Under the pieces are notes generated by a model. That model was not told the origin of the DNA. It saw only the letters and a list, made by a program, of their open reading frames with translations, and did not search any database. From Salipiger sp. CCB-MM3 (GTDB lineage: Bacteria > Pseudomonadota > Alphaproteobacteria > Rhodobacterales > Rhodobacteraceae), in NCBI RefSeq assembly GCF_001687105.1, contig NZ_CP014595.1:806001-870000 (forward strand): a DNA stretch of 64,000 nt, read 5' to 3'. Positions within the stretch are counted from its first letter, which is position 1. Every line of letters begins with the position of its first letter. Positions 46,460 to 56,917 of this stretch are shown here, one piece after another. The position numbers and the translations under genes were made by a program.

Positions 46460-49400
46460 TCAGATCCCCGGCAGGCGGCGCAGATCGAGGGTCATCGGGA
46501 ACTCCGGATGGGGCGTCTCGGGCGCGGGCCAATAGCTGCCCGGCGTGTGCCCCAGTTTCTCGAACCGGGCAAGCCTGCGTGCATCGGCCTCGTTGGTATT
46601 GACCGGGAAGGTGTCGTAATTGCGCCCGCCCGGATGCGCCACGTGATAGCGGCAGCCGCCCAGCGCCCGCCCGGTCCACGTATCGAAGATGTCGAAGGTC
46701 AGCGGCGCGTTCACCGGCAGCGTCGGGTGCAGCGCCTCGGCGGGCTGCCACGCCTTGAAGCGCACGCCCCCCACATTGACGCCCGAGGCCCCCGTGGCGG
46801 CCATTGGCACCTGCCGCCCATTGCAGGCGACGATGTAGCGGCCCGGCTCGGTCGCCGTCAGTTGCACTTGCATGCGCTCGACCGAACTGTCGGTGTAACG
46901 CACGGTGCCGCCGATGGCGCCGCGCTCGCCCAGCACATGCCAAGGCTCCAGCGCCTGCCGCAATTCTAGGTGCACGCCCTCGTAGTCGACCTCGCCCGCG
47001 AAGGGGAAGCGGAACTCGCGCTGCGCTTCGTACCATTCGGGACGGAAGGTGAAACCGTGATCGCCAAGGTCGCGCAGCACGTCGAGGAAGTCTTCCCAGA
47101 CGAAATGCGGCAGCATGAAACGGTCATGCAGCGTGGTGCCCCAGCGCACCGGTTTGCCCTGAATGGGCGACTTCCAGAACCGCGCCAGCAGCGCCCGGAT
47201 GAGCACCTGCTGCGCAAGGCTCATCTTGGCGTCGGGCGGCATCTCGAAGCCGCGGAATTCCACCAGACCGAGGCGTCCGGTGGGACCATCGGGGGAGTAG
47301 AGCTTGTCGATGCAGATCTCGGCCCGGTGGGTGTTGCCGGTCACGTCGATCAGCATGTTGCGCAGCAGCCGGTCGGTGAGCCACGGCAGCGGCGGCTCGC
47401 CCTGCCCCGGCGCTGGGAAATGCGCGAGCGCGATCTCCAGCTCGTAAAGACTGTCATGCCGCGCCTCATCGATGCGCGGGGCCTGCGAGGTCGGGCCGAT
47501 GAAGAGGCCGGAGAAGAGATAGCTCAGCGACGGATGCCGCAGCCAATGCAGGATCATCGAGCGCATCAGGTCGGGGCGGCGCAGGAAGGGCGAGTCGTTC
47601 GGTGTCTCGCCGCCGACCACCACGTGGTTGCCGCCGCCCGTACCGGTGTGCTTGCCGTCGATCATGAACTTGTCGGCACCAAGGCGGCACTCACGGGCCT
47701 CTTCATAGACCGCGCTGGTGATCTCCTTGCAGTCCTCCCAGCTGTGCGCGGGGTGGATGTTCACCTCGATCACGCCCGGATCGGGTGCGACGCGGATCAC
47801 ATTCATCCGCGCATCATGCGGCGGGGTATAGCCCTCGATATGGATCGGCAGGCCCAGATCTTCGGCGGTCGCCTCGGCGGCGGCCAAAAGATCGAGATAA
47901 TCTTCGAGATCCTCGACCGGCGGCATGAAGAGGCAGAGCCGCCCGTCGCGCGGTTCGATGGCGATGGCGGTGCGCACGGCGCCGCCCGCCGGGTCCACGC
48001 CCTGCTCCATGATCTTCTGCCGCCGCCCCACGTCGCGCGCTTCAGACACCGGCTGGCTGTGCTCGGGCGTCACCTCGGGCAGCATCGAAGCAGCCTCGCG
48101 CTCTTCGGCGGCGATGCGCTCCAGCTCTTCCATCAGCCGCGCGCGCCGGTCGGCCTGCGCCGCGTGGAAATCCGGCAGGTCGGTCTGCGGCACGCTGGGA
48201 TCGGTGGGATAGACATAAGGATACGCCGAGGGCGGCACGAAGGGCAGCGCGCCCAGCGGCAGGCGGAAGCCTACGGGGCTGTCGCCGGGGATCAGGAAAA
48301 GATGGCCGCGCCGGGTCTTCCAATGTTCCGAGCGCCACTTGGGCCCCGTCGCCTTCGACTGCCAACGCTGCAGCGGCAGGATGAATCCCGCGGGCCGGTC
48401 GAGCCCTCGATTGAAGACGCGGGCGATGCGGGCGCGGGTCTCGGGATCCTTGAGCTTGGAATCCTCAGGCGTGACGTTCATCGGAAGGTCGGCTTCTTTG
48501 AGGATCCACTCCACCGGGTCCTCATAAGCGGGATGCACGTAGTCCCCTCCAAGCCCGAGGTTCTCGGCAAAGCGCGTCATATAGGCGTCGGCTTTCTCGG
48601 CATCGGCGCCGGTGGCGCTTTCCTGTGCGACCAGATCGGGGTTCTTCCACACCGGCTTGCCATCGCGCCGCCAGTAGAGCGAGAAGGTCCAGCGCGGCAG
48701 CGTCTCGCCCGGATACCATTTGCCCTGCCCGTAATGCAGAAAACCACCCGGCGCAAAACGCTCGCGCAGGCGGCGGATCAGCGTGTCGGCAAGCCCGCGT
48801 TTCTGCGGGCCGACGGCGGCGGTGTTCCACTCGGCGCTCTCGAAATCATCGATCGACACGAAGGTGGGCTCGCCGCCCATGGTCAGCCGCATGTCCTGCT
48901 TCTGCAGTTCAGCGTCCACCTCATGCCCCAGCTTGTCGAGCGCCTGCCACGCCTCGTCGGAGAAGGGTTTGGTGATGCGCGGGTGCTCGGCCATGCGATG
49001 CACCTGCATGTCGAAGGCGAACTCGGTCTGGGTGTCGGGCGGCGCGGAATATCCGCCGACGATCGGAGCGGCATTGCGGTAATGCGGCGTGGCGGCAAGC
49101 GGGATGTGGCTTTCGCCGGTGAGCAGCCCCGAGGTCGGATCGAGACCGATCCAGCCCGCGCCGGGAATATAGACCTCGCACCAAGCATGCAGGTCGGTGA
49201 AGTCGTGATCGGTGCCCGCAGGCCCGTCGAGGGAGACCAGATCGGGCTTCAGCTGGATCAGATAGCCCGACACGAAGCGCGCCGCGAAGCCGAGGTGGCG
49301 CAGGATCTGCACCAGCAGCCACGAGGTGTCGCGGCACGAGCCTTTGGCCAGTTGGAGCGTTTCCTCGGGGGTCTGCACCCCCGGCTCCATGCGGACGATA

Positions 49401-49873
49401 TAGCCGATGTCCTGCTCCAGCCGCGCGTTCAGCCCGACGAGGAAATCCACTGTGCGCGGCGCGCTCTTTTCGATCTTGTCGAGATAGGCCTGCAGGCGCG
49501 GACCGGCCTGCTCGGGCGTGCGGTAGATCGACAGGTCTTCGGAGAAATCCTGCGAATACTCGAAGGGAAAGGCTTCGGCGCTCTCGTCGACGAAGAAATC
49601 GAACGGGTTGTAGACCGTCATATCGGCAACCAGATCGACCTCGATTTTGAACTCGGTCACCGGCTCGGGAAAGACGAAACGCGCCAGCCAGTTGCCGTAA
49701 GGGTCTTGCTGGTGATTGACGAAATGCGCCGAGGGCGAGACCCGCAGCGAATGCGAGATGACCCGCGTGCGAGAGTGTGGCGCCGGGCGAAGGCGAATGA
49801 TCTGTGGCCCGAGGCTGACCGGGCGGTCGTATTTGTAATGCGTCAGGTGGTAGATGCTTGCCGTAATCGCCAT
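46460..49873 (-). CDS. Large transglutaminase / DUF2126 protein
   Basis: The ATG at 49873 gives 1137 residues. The N-terminal 280 residues are a transglutaminase domain with Cys180 ([10 protein letters not shown]), His229 (DLHAWCEVY) and Asp245 (GLDPTSG). The rest, from about residue 300, is DUF2126, a glutamine-synthetase-related amidoligase fold with [20 protein letters not shown] as a signature. Both activities in one protein suggest making and breaking isopeptide-like bonds. It is the first gene of the module. No signal peptide is seen. Confidence 0.9.
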   Translation of the reverse strand: MAITASIYHLTHYKYDRPVSLGPQIIRLRPAPHSRTRVISHSLRVSPSAHFVNHQQDPYGNWLARFVFPEPVTEFKIEVDLVADMTVYNPFDFFVDESAEAFPFEYSQDFSEDLSIYRTPEQAGPRLQAYLDKIEKSAPRTVDFLVGLNARLEQDIGYIVRMEPGVQTPEETLQLAKGSCRDTSWLLVQILRHLGFAARFVSGYLIQLKPDLVSLDGPAGTDHDFTDLHAWCEVYIPGAGWIGLDPTSGLLTGESHIPLAATPHYRNAAPIVGGYSAPPDTQTEFAFDMQVHRMAEHPRITKPFSDEAWQALDKLGHEVDAELQKQDMRLTMGGEPTFVSIDDFESAEWNTAAVGPQKRGLADTLIRRLRERFAPGGFLHYGQGKWYPGETLPRWTFSLYWRRDGKPVWKNPDLVAQESATGADAEKADAYMTRFAENLGLGGDYVHPAYEDPVEWILKEADLPMNVTPEDSKLKDPETRARIARVFNRGLDRPAGFILPLQRWQSKATGPKWRSEHWKTRRGHLFLIPGDSPVGFRLPLGALPFVPPSAYPYVYPTDPSVPQTDLPDFHAAQADRRARLMEELERIAAEEREAASMLPEVTPEHSQPVSEARDVGRRQKIMEQGVDPAGGAVRTAIAIEPRDGRLCLFMPPVEDLEDYLDLLAAAEATAEDLGLPIHIEGYTPPHDARMNVIRVAPDPGVIEVNIHPAHSWEDCKEITSAVYEEARECRLGADKFMIDGKHTGTGGGNHVVVGGETPNDSPFLRRPDLMRSMILHWLRHPSLSYLFSGLFIGPTSQAPRIDEARHDSLYELEIALAHFPAPGQGEPPLPWLTDRLLRNMLIDVTGNTHRAEICIDKLYSPDGPTGRLGLVEFRGFEMPPDAKMSLAQQVLIRALLARFWKSPIQGKPVRWGTTLHDRFMLPHFVWEDFLDVLRDLGDHGFTFRPEWYEAQREFRFPFAGEVDYEGVHLELRQALEPWHVLGERGAIGGTVRYTDSSVERMQVQLTATEPGRYIVACNGRQVPMAATGASGVNVGGVRFKAWQPAEALHPTLPVNAPLTFDIFDTWTGRALGGCRYHVAHPGGRNYDTFPVNTNEADARRLARFEKLGHTPGSYWPAPETPHPEFPMTLDLRRLPGI

Positions 49874-50059
49874 TCGCAAAGGTCCGCTACGTGAGGGAAA
49901 CTTCCCACACCTGAGCGGCTTGGCCGGTTATTGTAAAGCCTTGCGTGAGGCCTTGCGCCGGAGCGGACCGGCTGCTGTGACCGCACCGCCCGTTCGGCGG
50001 GCGCTGCGGCGGCATCGCTTAGGGCGGCATATCCGCGCCAGATCGCCGTCAGTTTACCC

Positions 50060-50734
50060 TCAGTTCACCGGCATCACAAAGACCTCGCGCACGTCGGCGC
50101 GCGGGTCCGCATTCATCGCGAAGATGACCGAACGCGCGATGTCCTCGGGCTTTAGCTTGTCCGGCTTGCCCTCGTCAAAGAACGGCGTGTCGACCATGCC
50201 CGGCGCGATAACCGTCACCCGCGCGCCCCACTCGCGGAACTCCTCGGCGAGATTGCCGCCGTAGCCATGCACGAACCATTTGCTCGCACCGTATACAGAG
50301 CCTTTGATATGCGTGCGCCCCGCCGCCGAGCCGGTCAGTAGAAGGTGCCCCCGATTCTTCACGAAATAGGCAGAGGCGGCCTTGGCGGTCCACAGCACAC
50401 CCAGCACGTTGAGCCGCACCAGCAGCTCCCACTCCTCGGGGTCGCCCTTGCGCGTGCCTGACTGAGACAGCCCCATGCCCGCATTGGCGAAGGCCGCGTT
50501 CACGTCCCCGAAATGTTCGGCAAGCTTAGCCATCGCCTCGGTCTGCTCCTCCAGTGAGGAAGCATCGCCAGGCAGCGCCAACGCATATGCGCCGAGCTCT
50601 TTTTCGAGATCTGCCAATTTGTCAGCCGAGCGCGCGAAAAGCCCGACGTTCCAGCCATTCTCGACCGCCGCGCGGGCGGTTTCGGCGCCGATGCCCGAGG
50701 AGGCACCGGTGATGAAGAGGGTCTTGCGCGTCAT
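50060..50734 (-). CDS. Short-chain dehydrogenase/reductase
   Basis: The 224-residue protein has the classical SDR features: TGASSGIG (residues 9-16), NAG in AFANAGMG, Ser in LTGSAAG and YxxxK as YGASK (about 150). The substrate is unknown. The C-terminal FVMPVN tail is typical of classical SDRs. It is a single gene, minus strand, with 186 nt to the peptide-module gene on one side. Confidence 0.87.
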   Translation of the reverse strand: MTRKTLFITGASSGIGAETARAAVENGWNVGLFARSADKLADLEKELGAYALALPGDASSLEEQTEAMAKLAEHFGDVNAAFANAGMGLSQSGTRKGDPEEWELLVRLNVLGVLWTAKAASAYFVKNRGHLLLTGSAAGRTHIKGSVYGASKWFVHGYGGNLAEEFREWGARVTVIAPGMVDTPFFDEGKPDKLKPEDIARSVIFAMNADPRADVREVFVMPVN

Positions 50735-51028
50735 GATTAATCCTCCCTTAGCAATTTCGTCTCACACTCAAAGTGCCGGCGGGCTCGCGGTGCGTTCAGA
50801 CCGGCTGGGGCGCCCGGCGGGCTGATCGGCAAGCTAGGGCGTTTCACCGCCGCGCCCATGAACGCCGGTGCTGTGGCCGCCCGCCTTGAGGAACCGCTGG
50901 CGCAAGATCACGCGGCACCCGAACGGCGACCCGAGGCTGCCGGGAAACCGCCCGGTGGAACGATTTGCCGATGTCGGCGTTTTATTGCCGAGCAGCCTTT
51001 ACTTGTTGACCAGTCAAGGAGACTTACG
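50735..51028. other. Intergenic region before the small exported protein
   Basis: The 294 nt between the divergent SDR and small-protein genes have no supported coding frame. A TTGAC-CA-GTCAA inverted repeat lies at 51006-51017 directly before the ribosome site of the next gene. Nothing else stands out. Confidence 0.5.
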
Positions 51029-51280
51029 ATGACCCGCCTCGCCGTGCTGACCGCCGCCGCTATCTGCAGTGCCGTTGCCGCCTATGCCGCAAACGAGGCG
51101 CTGTCCTCCGACGGCCCCACGGTGATCGAGATCGAAGTTGCTCCGAACGAACTGGCCGCCTGCAAGGCGCAGCTGAAACAGGTGGGGTCCATGCCCGCGG
51201 TGGCCGACGATGGCACGCCGCTCCTCTTCGGTGGCAATGATGACCTGCCGCAGGTGCGTTGCGTCGCTGACACCGTTTGA
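51029..51280 (+). CDS. Small exported protein of unknown function
   Basis: The ATG at 51029 has AAGGAG upstream and gives 83 residues with a signal peptide (MTRLAVLTAAAICSAVAAYA). The mature part contains two cysteines (ELAACKAQL and QVRCVADTV). I do not recognise the family. The longer in-frame extension upstream has no coding character. It stands alone ahead of the YjbQ gene. Confidence 0.65.
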   Translation: MTRLAVLTAAAICSAVAAYAANEALSSDGPTVIEIEVAPNELAACKAQLKQVGSMPAVADDGTPLLFGGNDDLPQVRCVADTV

Positions 51281-51417
51281 TCGGACCCATTTCCGCATAA
51301 CCACCTTCCCCGCGCTAGCCATGATAGGCACCACTTGCTAGGCAAGAAGCGCCCGGCCCAGTCTGATCGGGTGCGCTCGGGTGCGATCGGGCGGCCGCCC
51401 AAGCAGAGGGGAGCGCC

Positions 51418-51825
51418 ATGCAGACAAGTTTTACCATCCAGACGAGCGGTCAGGGCCTCTATGAATTCACCCGCGACGTCGCCGCGTGGGTGCATGGCAC
51501 CGGACTGCTGACCCTCTTTATCCGGCACACCTCGGCCTCGCTGCTGATCCAAGAGAATGCCGACCCCGAGGTGCGCAGCGACCTCACCGCCTATTTCCAC
51601 CGCCTCGTCCCGCCCAGCACTGATCCTTCGATGCAGTATCTGACGCATACCTACGAGGGGCCCGACGACATGCCCGCGCATATCAAGGCCGCGATGATGC
51701 CCGTGTCGCTGTCGATCCCGGTGAGCGATGGGCGGCTCGGGCTGGGGAAATGGCAGGGCATCTATGTGTTCGAGCACCGCGAGCGGCCGCACCGGCGCGA
51801 GGTGATCGCCCATATGGGGCCGTGA
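51418..51825 (+). CDS. YjbQ / UPF0047 family protein
   Basis: The 135-residue protein matches the YjbQ family closely: LLTLFIRHTSASLLIQENAD, DPSMQYLTHTYEGPDDMPAH and LGKWQGIYVFEHR. The three conserved histidines likely bind metal. Members show weak thiamine-phosphate synthase activity, but their true role is uncertain. It ends at GP and is followed by the nrdR promoter region. The start ATG has GAGGGGAG upstream. Confidence 0.9.
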   Translation: MQTSFTIQTSGQGLYEFTRDVAAWVHGTGLLTLFIRHTSASLLIQENADPEVRSDLTAYFHRLVPPSTDPSMQYLTHTYEGPDDMPAHIKAAMMPVSLSIPVSDGRLGLGKWQGIYVFEHRERPHRREVIAHMGP

Positions 51826-52037
51826 AAAATCGCTCCGAAAGCGTCCCGGCAGCGGCGGATTTTACTTCTGCAGAACGTTTTCGCGGCATTTTCCCCACGG
51901 AAACCGCTTTTTCCACGCCCTTCATCTTGCGGGTGAAATTGACCTCTACCCAATTTCTGGGCGCTCCCCTATAGTGGCTGTGGATAAATGGGGGATAACC
52001 TCATACCTACGGCGGAACGAAGTGATGGGGGACTGCG

Positions 52038-52505
52038 ATGCGCTGCCCGTTTTGTGGAAATATCGACACCCAGGTGAAGGACTCGCGCCCTGCTGAGGAT
52101 CACGTCTCGATCCGCCGGCGGCGCTTTTGCCCGGCCTGCGGCGGACGGTTCACCACCTACGAGCGAGTGCAGCTGCGCGACCTCGTGGTGATCAAATCCA
52201 ATGGCCGACGCGAAGATTTCGACCGCGACAAGCTCGAGCGCTCGATCCGCATCGCCCTGCAGAAACGCCCGATCGAGCCCGAGCGCGTCGATCAGATGAT
52301 CTCGGGTGTGGTGCGCCGCCTCGAAAGCCTTGGCGAGACCGACATCCAGTCCAAGCAGATCGGCGAGATCGTGATGGAAACGCTGGCCCGGATCGACACC
52401 GTGGCCTATGTGCGCTTTGCCAGCGTCTACAAGAACTTCCAGGCTGCGGACGATTTCGACAAATTCGTCAGCGAACTGCGCCCCGGCGCCGCGTCTGACA
52501 AGTGA
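52038..52505 (+). CDS. nrdR: Transcriptional repressor NrdR
   Basis: The 155-residue protein has the zinc ribbon Cys3, Cys6, Cys31 and Cys34, then the ATP-cone domain ([20 protein letters not shown]). NrdR senses ATP/dATP and represses ribonucleotide reductase genes through NrdR boxes. It precedes ribD, as in many proteobacteria. No NrdR box is visible near it, and the regulated nrd genes are not in the window. Confidence 0.95.
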   Translation: MRCPFCGNIDTQVKDSRPAEDHVSIRRRRFCPACGGRFTTYERVQLRDLVVIKSNGRREDFDRDKLERSIRIALQKRPIEPERVDQMISGVVRRLESLGETDIQSKQIGEIVMETLARIDTVAYVRFASVYKNFQAADDFDKFVSELRPGAASDK

Positions 52506-52530
52506 ACAGCGCAAGGGTGAGAGCGCGCAG

Positions 52531-53619
52531 GTGACCGACGACGCCCGACACATGGCCCATGCCCTGCGCCTCGGGCGGCGGGGAATGGGCAAGTGCTGGC
52601 CCAATCCGGCGGTCGGCTGCGTGCTGGTGCGCGAGGGCCGTGTGGTCGGGCGCGGCTGGACCCAGCCCGGCGGTCGGCCCCATGCCGAGGCCATGGCGCT
52701 GGGTGATGCCGGGCCTCTCGCCAAAGGCGCCACCGCCTATGTCACGCTCGAACCCTGTTCCCACCATGGCAAGACCCCGCCCTGCGCCTCGGCGCTGATC
52801 GCCGCGGGCGTGGCGCGGGTCGTCGCACCGCTGGCCGACAGCGATCCGCGCGTCGCGGGGGCTGGATTTGAGATGCTGCGCCGGGCGGGGATTGAGGTCA
52901 CCACGGGCGTCATGGCCGCAGAGGCGGCGCATGACCACGCGGGCTTTTTCCTCAAGACCGAACAGGGCCGCCCCTGGGTCACGCTGAAACTGGCGAGCAG
53001 TTTTGACGGGCGCATCGCCACCGCCACCGGCGAGAGCCGCTGGATCACCGGCCCCGAGGCGCGGCGCGCCGTGCATGGGCTGCGCGCCAGCCATGACGCG
53101 GTGATGGTCGGCGCAGGCACCGCGCGCTCTGACGATCCCGACCTAACCGTGCGAGGCTGGGGCGAAGTGCAGCAGCCGGTGCGGGTGATCGCCTCGCGGC
53201 TGATCGACGTGCCGCTGATGAGCCGTCTCGCCTCGACCGCGCGCGAGGTGCCGGTGTGGATCGTGCATGGCTCCGAGGCGGCAACGGAAACCCGCCGCGC
53301 CTGGAATAGCTGCGGCGCGACCTTGCTACAAAGCCGCGTCGCCGCCGGGCGGCTCGAGCCGAATGCGCTGCTGTCCGCGCTTGGCGCCAAGGGGCTGACG
53401 CGCGTGTTCTGCGAGGGCGGCGGTCAGCTTGCCGCGTCGCTGCTGGCTGCTGACATGGTCGATGAGCTGGTCGGGTTCACCGCCGGTATGGCGCTTGGCG
53501 CCGAAGGGCGGCCGGGCATCGGCGCGATGGGCGTCGACACGCTAGCCGAAGCGCCGCGCTTCCGGCTGGTGGAAACGCGGGTGCTGGGCAACGACGTGAT
53601 GCACCGCTGGCTGAGGTAA
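52531..53619 (+). CDS. ribD: Bifunctional diaminohydroxyphosphoribosylaminopyrimidine deaminase/reductase
   Basis: I choose the GTG at 52531 (AAGGG upstream), giving 362 residues; an ATG 21 nt later is possible. The deaminase zinc ligands are His51 with Glu53 (HAEAMALG) and Cys76 and Cys85 (PCSHHGKTPPC). The reductase part begins near WVTLKLASSFDGRIA. The enzyme performs two early steps of riboflavin synthesis. The start is 26 nt after nrdR, so the two are one transcript. The later rib genes are not adjacent. Confidence 0.93.
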   Translation: MTDDARHMAHALRLGRRGMGKCWPNPAVGCVLVREGRVVGRGWTQPGGRPHAEAMALGDAGPLAKGATAYVTLEPCSHHGKTPPCASALIAAGVARVVAPLADSDPRVAGAGFEMLRRAGIEVTTGVMAAEAAHDHAGFFLKTEQGRPWVTLKLASSFDGRIATATGESRWITGPEARRAVHGLRASHDAVMVGAGTARSDDPDLTVRGWGEVQQPVRVIASRLIDVPLMSRLASTAREVPVWIVHGSEAATETRRAWNSCGATLLQSRVAAGRLEPNALLSALGAKGLTRVFCEGGGQLAASLLAADMVDELVGFTAGMALGAEGRPGIGAMGVDTLAEAPRFRLVETRVLGNDVMHRWLR

Positions 53620-53625
53620 AAGGCC

Positions 53626-53676
53626 GGGGGCGCTGCCCCCGAACCCCCCGGCGTATTTTGGGAACAATGAAAGCAG
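53626..53676. repeat. Dispersed palindromic repeat, copy D
   Basis: The hairpin GGGGGCGCTGCCCCC (53626-53640) is followed by ACCCCCCGGCGTATTTTGGG and AAAGCAG. The middle inverted repeat of the other copies is reduced. It lies between the convergent ribD and dehydrogenase genes and may act as a terminator for either. Confidence 0.78.
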
Positions 53677-53701
53677 GGAGCGTGCGGGCCGGATCCGGCG
53701 C

Positions 53702-55138
53702 CTAGAGTCCCTTGGCCCTGTAGCTTTTGGCGACGCGGTCGATGGCGACGATGAAGCCTGCGGTGCGCAGATCGGTGACATCGTCGCGCCCGTGCCAGAT
53801 CTCGCGCATCGACTGGTAGGCCGTGCGCATCGTGTCATCGAGGCCCGAGCGCACCAGCTCAAGCTCGTCGGCGCCGCGCAGGTAGCGCGCCTTGAACGCC
53901 GGATCGAGGTTCCAGGTCTCCCCAAGCGCGGTGTCGAGCCGTTCAAGCTCATCGACCACAAGCTGGTGCCGCGCCTCTTCCTGACGGCGCTGCATCCGGC
54001 CGAAGCGGATGTGGCTGAGGTTCTTCACCCATTCGAAATAGGAGACGGTGACGCCGCCCGCATTGGCGAAAAGATCGGGGATGATCACCACACCCCGCGT
54101 GCGCAGGATGTCATCGGCGCCGGCGGTGATCGGGCCATTCGCCGCCTCGATGATCAGCCGCGCCTTGATGGCGTGGGCGTTGGTGAGATTGATCACCCCC
54201 TCCAGCGCGGCGGGGATGAGGATGTCGCAATCCTCAGTCAGCACCGCGCCGCCATCGGCGGTATGGGTCGCATCAGGAAATTCCGCCAGCCCGCCGTGGC
54301 GCTGCATCCAGTCCTTCACCGCATCGACGTCGAGCCCCTCGGCATTGTAAAGCGCGCCGTCGCGTTCGATGATGCCGGTGACGATGGCGCCATCCTCTTG
54401 CGACAGGAACCGCGCCGCGTGCGAGCCGACGTTGCCGAGGCCCTGCACAATCACCCGCTTCCCCCCGAGACTGCCCGAGAGACCCGCCGCCGCCACATCC
54501 TCGGGATGGCGGAAGAACTCGCGCAGCGCATATTGCACGCCGCGCCCAGTGGCCTCGACCCGGCCCGCGATGCCGCCTGCGTTGAGCGGCTTGCCAGTGA
54601 CGCAGGCGCGCGAGTTGATGTCCGTGGTGTTCATCCGGGCGTATTGATCGGCGATCCACGCCATCTCGCGCTCGCCGGTTCCCATGTCGGGCGCGGGCAC
54701 GTTCTGGCTGGGATGGATCAGGTCGCGCTTGCAGAGCTCATAGGCAAAGCGGCGGGTGATCAGTTCGAGCTCATGCTCTTCGTATTGCGTCGGGTCAATC
54801 CGCAGCCCGCCCTTTGAGCCGCCGAAAGGGGCCTCGACCAGCGCGCATTTGTAGGTCATCAGCGCCGCCAGCGCCTCGACCTCGTCCTGATCGACCGCGA
54901 TGGCGTAGCGGATGCCGCCCTTCACCGGCTCCATATGTTCCGAGTGTACCGATCGGTAGCCGGTGAAGGTCTCGATCTTACCGCGCAGGCGGACGCCGAA
55001 GCGGACCGTGTAGGTGGCGTTGCAGACCCGGATCTTCTCCTCAAGACCGGGCGGCAAATCCATCAGCGCCACGGCGCGGTTGAACATCAAATCCACGCTC
55101 TGGCGGAATGTCGGCTCGTTGGATGGCAAGACGTTCAT
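53702..55138 (-). CDS. Glu/Leu/Phe/Val dehydrogenase (glutamate dehydrogenase type)
   Basis: The 478-residue protein has the ELFV signatures: catalytic Lys in APFGGSKGGLRIDP and the Rossmann loop in VIVQGLGNVGSHAARFLSQ. Length and pattern fit glutamate dehydrogenases of about 470 residues. The ATG at 55138 has GGAGGAG upstream. It would interconvert glutamate and 2-oxoglutarate with NAD(P). The 5' side faces a 345-nt divergent region. Confidence 0.9.
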   Translation of the reverse strand: MNVLPSNEPTFRQSVDLMFNRAVALMDLPPGLEEKIRVCNATYTVRFGVRLRGKIETFTGYRSVHSEHMEPVKGGIRYAIAVDQDEVEALAALMTYKCALVEAPFGGSKGGLRIDPTQYEEHELELITRRFAYELCKRDLIHPSQNVPAPDMGTGEREMAWIADQYARMNTTDINSRACVTGKPLNAGGIAGRVEATGRGVQYALREFFRHPEDVAAAGLSGSLGGKRVIVQGLGNVGSHAARFLSQEDGAIVTGIIERDGALYNAEGLDVDAVKDWMQRHGGLAEFPDATHTADGGAVLTEDCDILIPAALEGVINLTNAHAIKARLIIEAANGPITAGADDILRTRGVVIIPDLFANAGGVTVSYFEWVKNLSHIRFGRMQRRQEEARHQLVVDELERLDTALGETWNLDPAFKARYLRGADELELVRSGLDDTMRTAYQSMREIWHGRDDVTDLRTAGFIVAIDRVAKSYRAKGL

Positions 55139-55483
55139 CGGTTCTCCTCCTGACCAATGGCATCTGGCTGGGGCACGCCGGGGGCGTTCCCAGCCGCGTG
55201 GCGCAATCTGGGCGCTGAAACAGCCCGATGTGCCACCTCTTCTTTCTGAACGATTTCGCCTCCTCGCGAAACCGTCTGATAACCCTCAACCAAGCGATTG
55301 TTCTCGCTTTGGAACTGGAAATAGCGCGCGCTTTCGCTTTGTCCCCGACTCCACAGGGTAAGTCCCACTTTTGCCGCAAGACGCGCCGCATTTTAGCCAT
55401 CATGGAGCGAAATACATTCCAACATTGTGTGGTGAGTACGAACGGCCCTGTATTTGCAGCGGTCATAACGAGGGTATTGAAGC
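55139..55483. other. Divergent intergenic region, dehydrogenase and Tad-like genes
   Basis: These 345 nt separate the dehydrogenase gene (minus) from the vWA gene (plus) and should contain both promoters. The part from 55300 to 55480 is less GC-rich than the surrounding genes. No coding frame, tRNA or strong hairpin is supported, and I could not fix a -35/-10 pair. Confidence 0.55.
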
Positions 55484-56917
55484 ATGGAAAAGCAGACTGC
55501 TTTCCGCCGGGCGCGTGCCGGGCGGTGCAGGAACCCTGTTGCCGCGCTGAAGCGCAGCACGGCGGGGTTCCTCCGTGACGAAAACGGCAGCTTGGCCTAT
55601 ATGGCCTTGGCGATGTCGCTGGTGATGATGGTGTTCGGCGGCATTGGCGTCGACATGATTTATGCCGAGCTAAACCGAACGAAAGTTCAGAACACCCTCG
55701 ACCGCGCCGTTCTCGCCGCAGCCGATCTCGACCAGACGCTGGATGCCGAGGGTGTGGTTGCCGATTACATGGCCAAGATGGGCCTTGCCGACGCGCTGGT
55801 ATCCTCCGACGTCGACGAGGGTCTCAACTACAAGACGGTGACCGCCGACGGGCATGTGGATATGCCCTCGCAGTTCCTCAAGCTTTTGGGCATCGCCGAA
55901 ACGCAGGCCTCGGGCCATGCGCAGGCCAGCGAGCGTTTCAACAAGGTCGAAGTGTCGCTTGTGGTCGACATCTCGGGCTCGATGGAAAGCAACAGCAAGA
56001 TGGACAACCTGAAGGACGCAGCGGGCGATTTCGTCGACACGCTGCTGGCGGACGGCAGCGAGGACCTCGTGTCGATCTCGCTGGTCCCCTACTCCGAGCA
56101 GGTCAACGCCGGCCCCGAGATCCTGAGCTATCTGCCGGTGAACTGGAAGCATGGCTATTCGCACTGCCTCGAGTTCTCCGAGGATGCCTTCGAAACCACC
56201 GAGATCGACCGCAGCATCACCTACGACCAGATGCAGCACTTTCAGTGGAACTATTCGGGCCAGAACTCGCTGACCGACACGGTCTGCCCGCGCTACGACT
56301 ACGAGCGGATCACCCCGTTCAGCCAAGATGCCAGTGCGCTTAAGAGGCAGATCAACAAGCTGACCCCGCGCGCGGGCACTTCGATCTTTCTCGGGATGAA
56401 ATGGGGCGCGGCGCTGCTTGATCCGTCGAGCCAGGACATCACCGACGGGCTGATTAGCGACGGCGAGGTCGATACGGTCTTTTCGGGCCGCCCGGTCGCC
56501 TATGACGACAGCGATGTGTTGAAGACCGTGGTTCTGATGACCGACGGCCAGCACGACCGCTCGTTCCGCATCCGCGACGGGTATTACAACTCGGAATCCG
56601 AATACGTTCACTGGAACAAGTACAATCTCTGGTACTACCTCTACCGGAACGTGGATTCCTACCAGCGCGGCAATTTCTATTACCAGAAGTATGACGCCGA
56701 CACCGGCGACCGGCTGCTCGACAACATCTGCACCGCCGCCAAGGAAAAGGGCGTCATCATCTGGTCCATCGGCTTCGAGGTCGAAGACCACGGCGCCGAC
56801 GTCATGGAAAGCTGCGCCTCCTCGCCCTCGCATTTCTTCCGCGTCGAAGGGGTGGAGATCGCCGAGGCCTTCTCGACCATCGCGCATACGCTCAACCAGC
56901 TGAGGCTGACCCAATGA
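55484..56917 (+). CDS. TadG-like pilus protein with von Willebrand factor A domain
   Basis: The 477-residue protein has an N-terminal TadE/G-type membrane segment (LAYMALAMSLVMMVFGGIGVD, residues about 37-57) after a Glu-containing region (RDENGS). A vWA domain starts near residue 155 with the MIDAS motif DISGSMES (Asp162, Ser164, Ser166) and a later TDGQHD. Such proteins are minor components of the Flp/Tad pilus or its assembly. The stop overlaps the next start as ATGA. Confidence 0.85.
   Translation: MEKQTAFRRARAGRCRNPVAALKRSTAGFLRDENGSLAYMALAMSLVMMVFGGIGVDMIYAELNRTKVQNTLDRAVLAAADLDQTLDAEGVVADYMAKMGLADALVSSDVDEGLNYKTVTADGHVDMPSQFLKLLGIAETQASGHAQASERFNKVEVSLVVDISGSMESNSKMDNLKDAAGDFVDTLLADGSEDLVSISLVPYSEQVNAGPEILSYLPVNWKHGYSHCLEFSEDAFETTEIDRSITYDQMQHFQWNYSGQNSLTDTVCPRYDYERITPFSQDASALKRQINKLTPRAGTSIFLGMKWGAALLDPSSQDITDGLISDGEVDTVFSGRPVAYDDSDVLKTVVLMTDGQHDRSFRIRDGYYNSESEYVHWNKYNLWYYLYRNVDSYQRGNFYYQKYDADTGDRLLDNICTAAKEKGVIIWSIGFEVEDHGADVMESCASSPSHFFRVEGVEIAEAFSTIAHTLNQLRLTQ

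Noticed and set aside
46970-49894. A 974-codon plus-strand frame opposite the large transglutaminase gene
   Set aside because: It overlaps a protein with an intact catalytic triad and DUF2126 signature. It is a shadow frame caused by GC-rich codon use.
51006-51017. TTGAC-N2-GTCAA as an FnrL/FNR box before the small exported protein
   Set aside because: FNR sites need a four-base spacer (TTGAT-N4-ATCAA). The two-base spacer here breaks the pattern, and the site overlaps the region of the ribosome-binding sequence.
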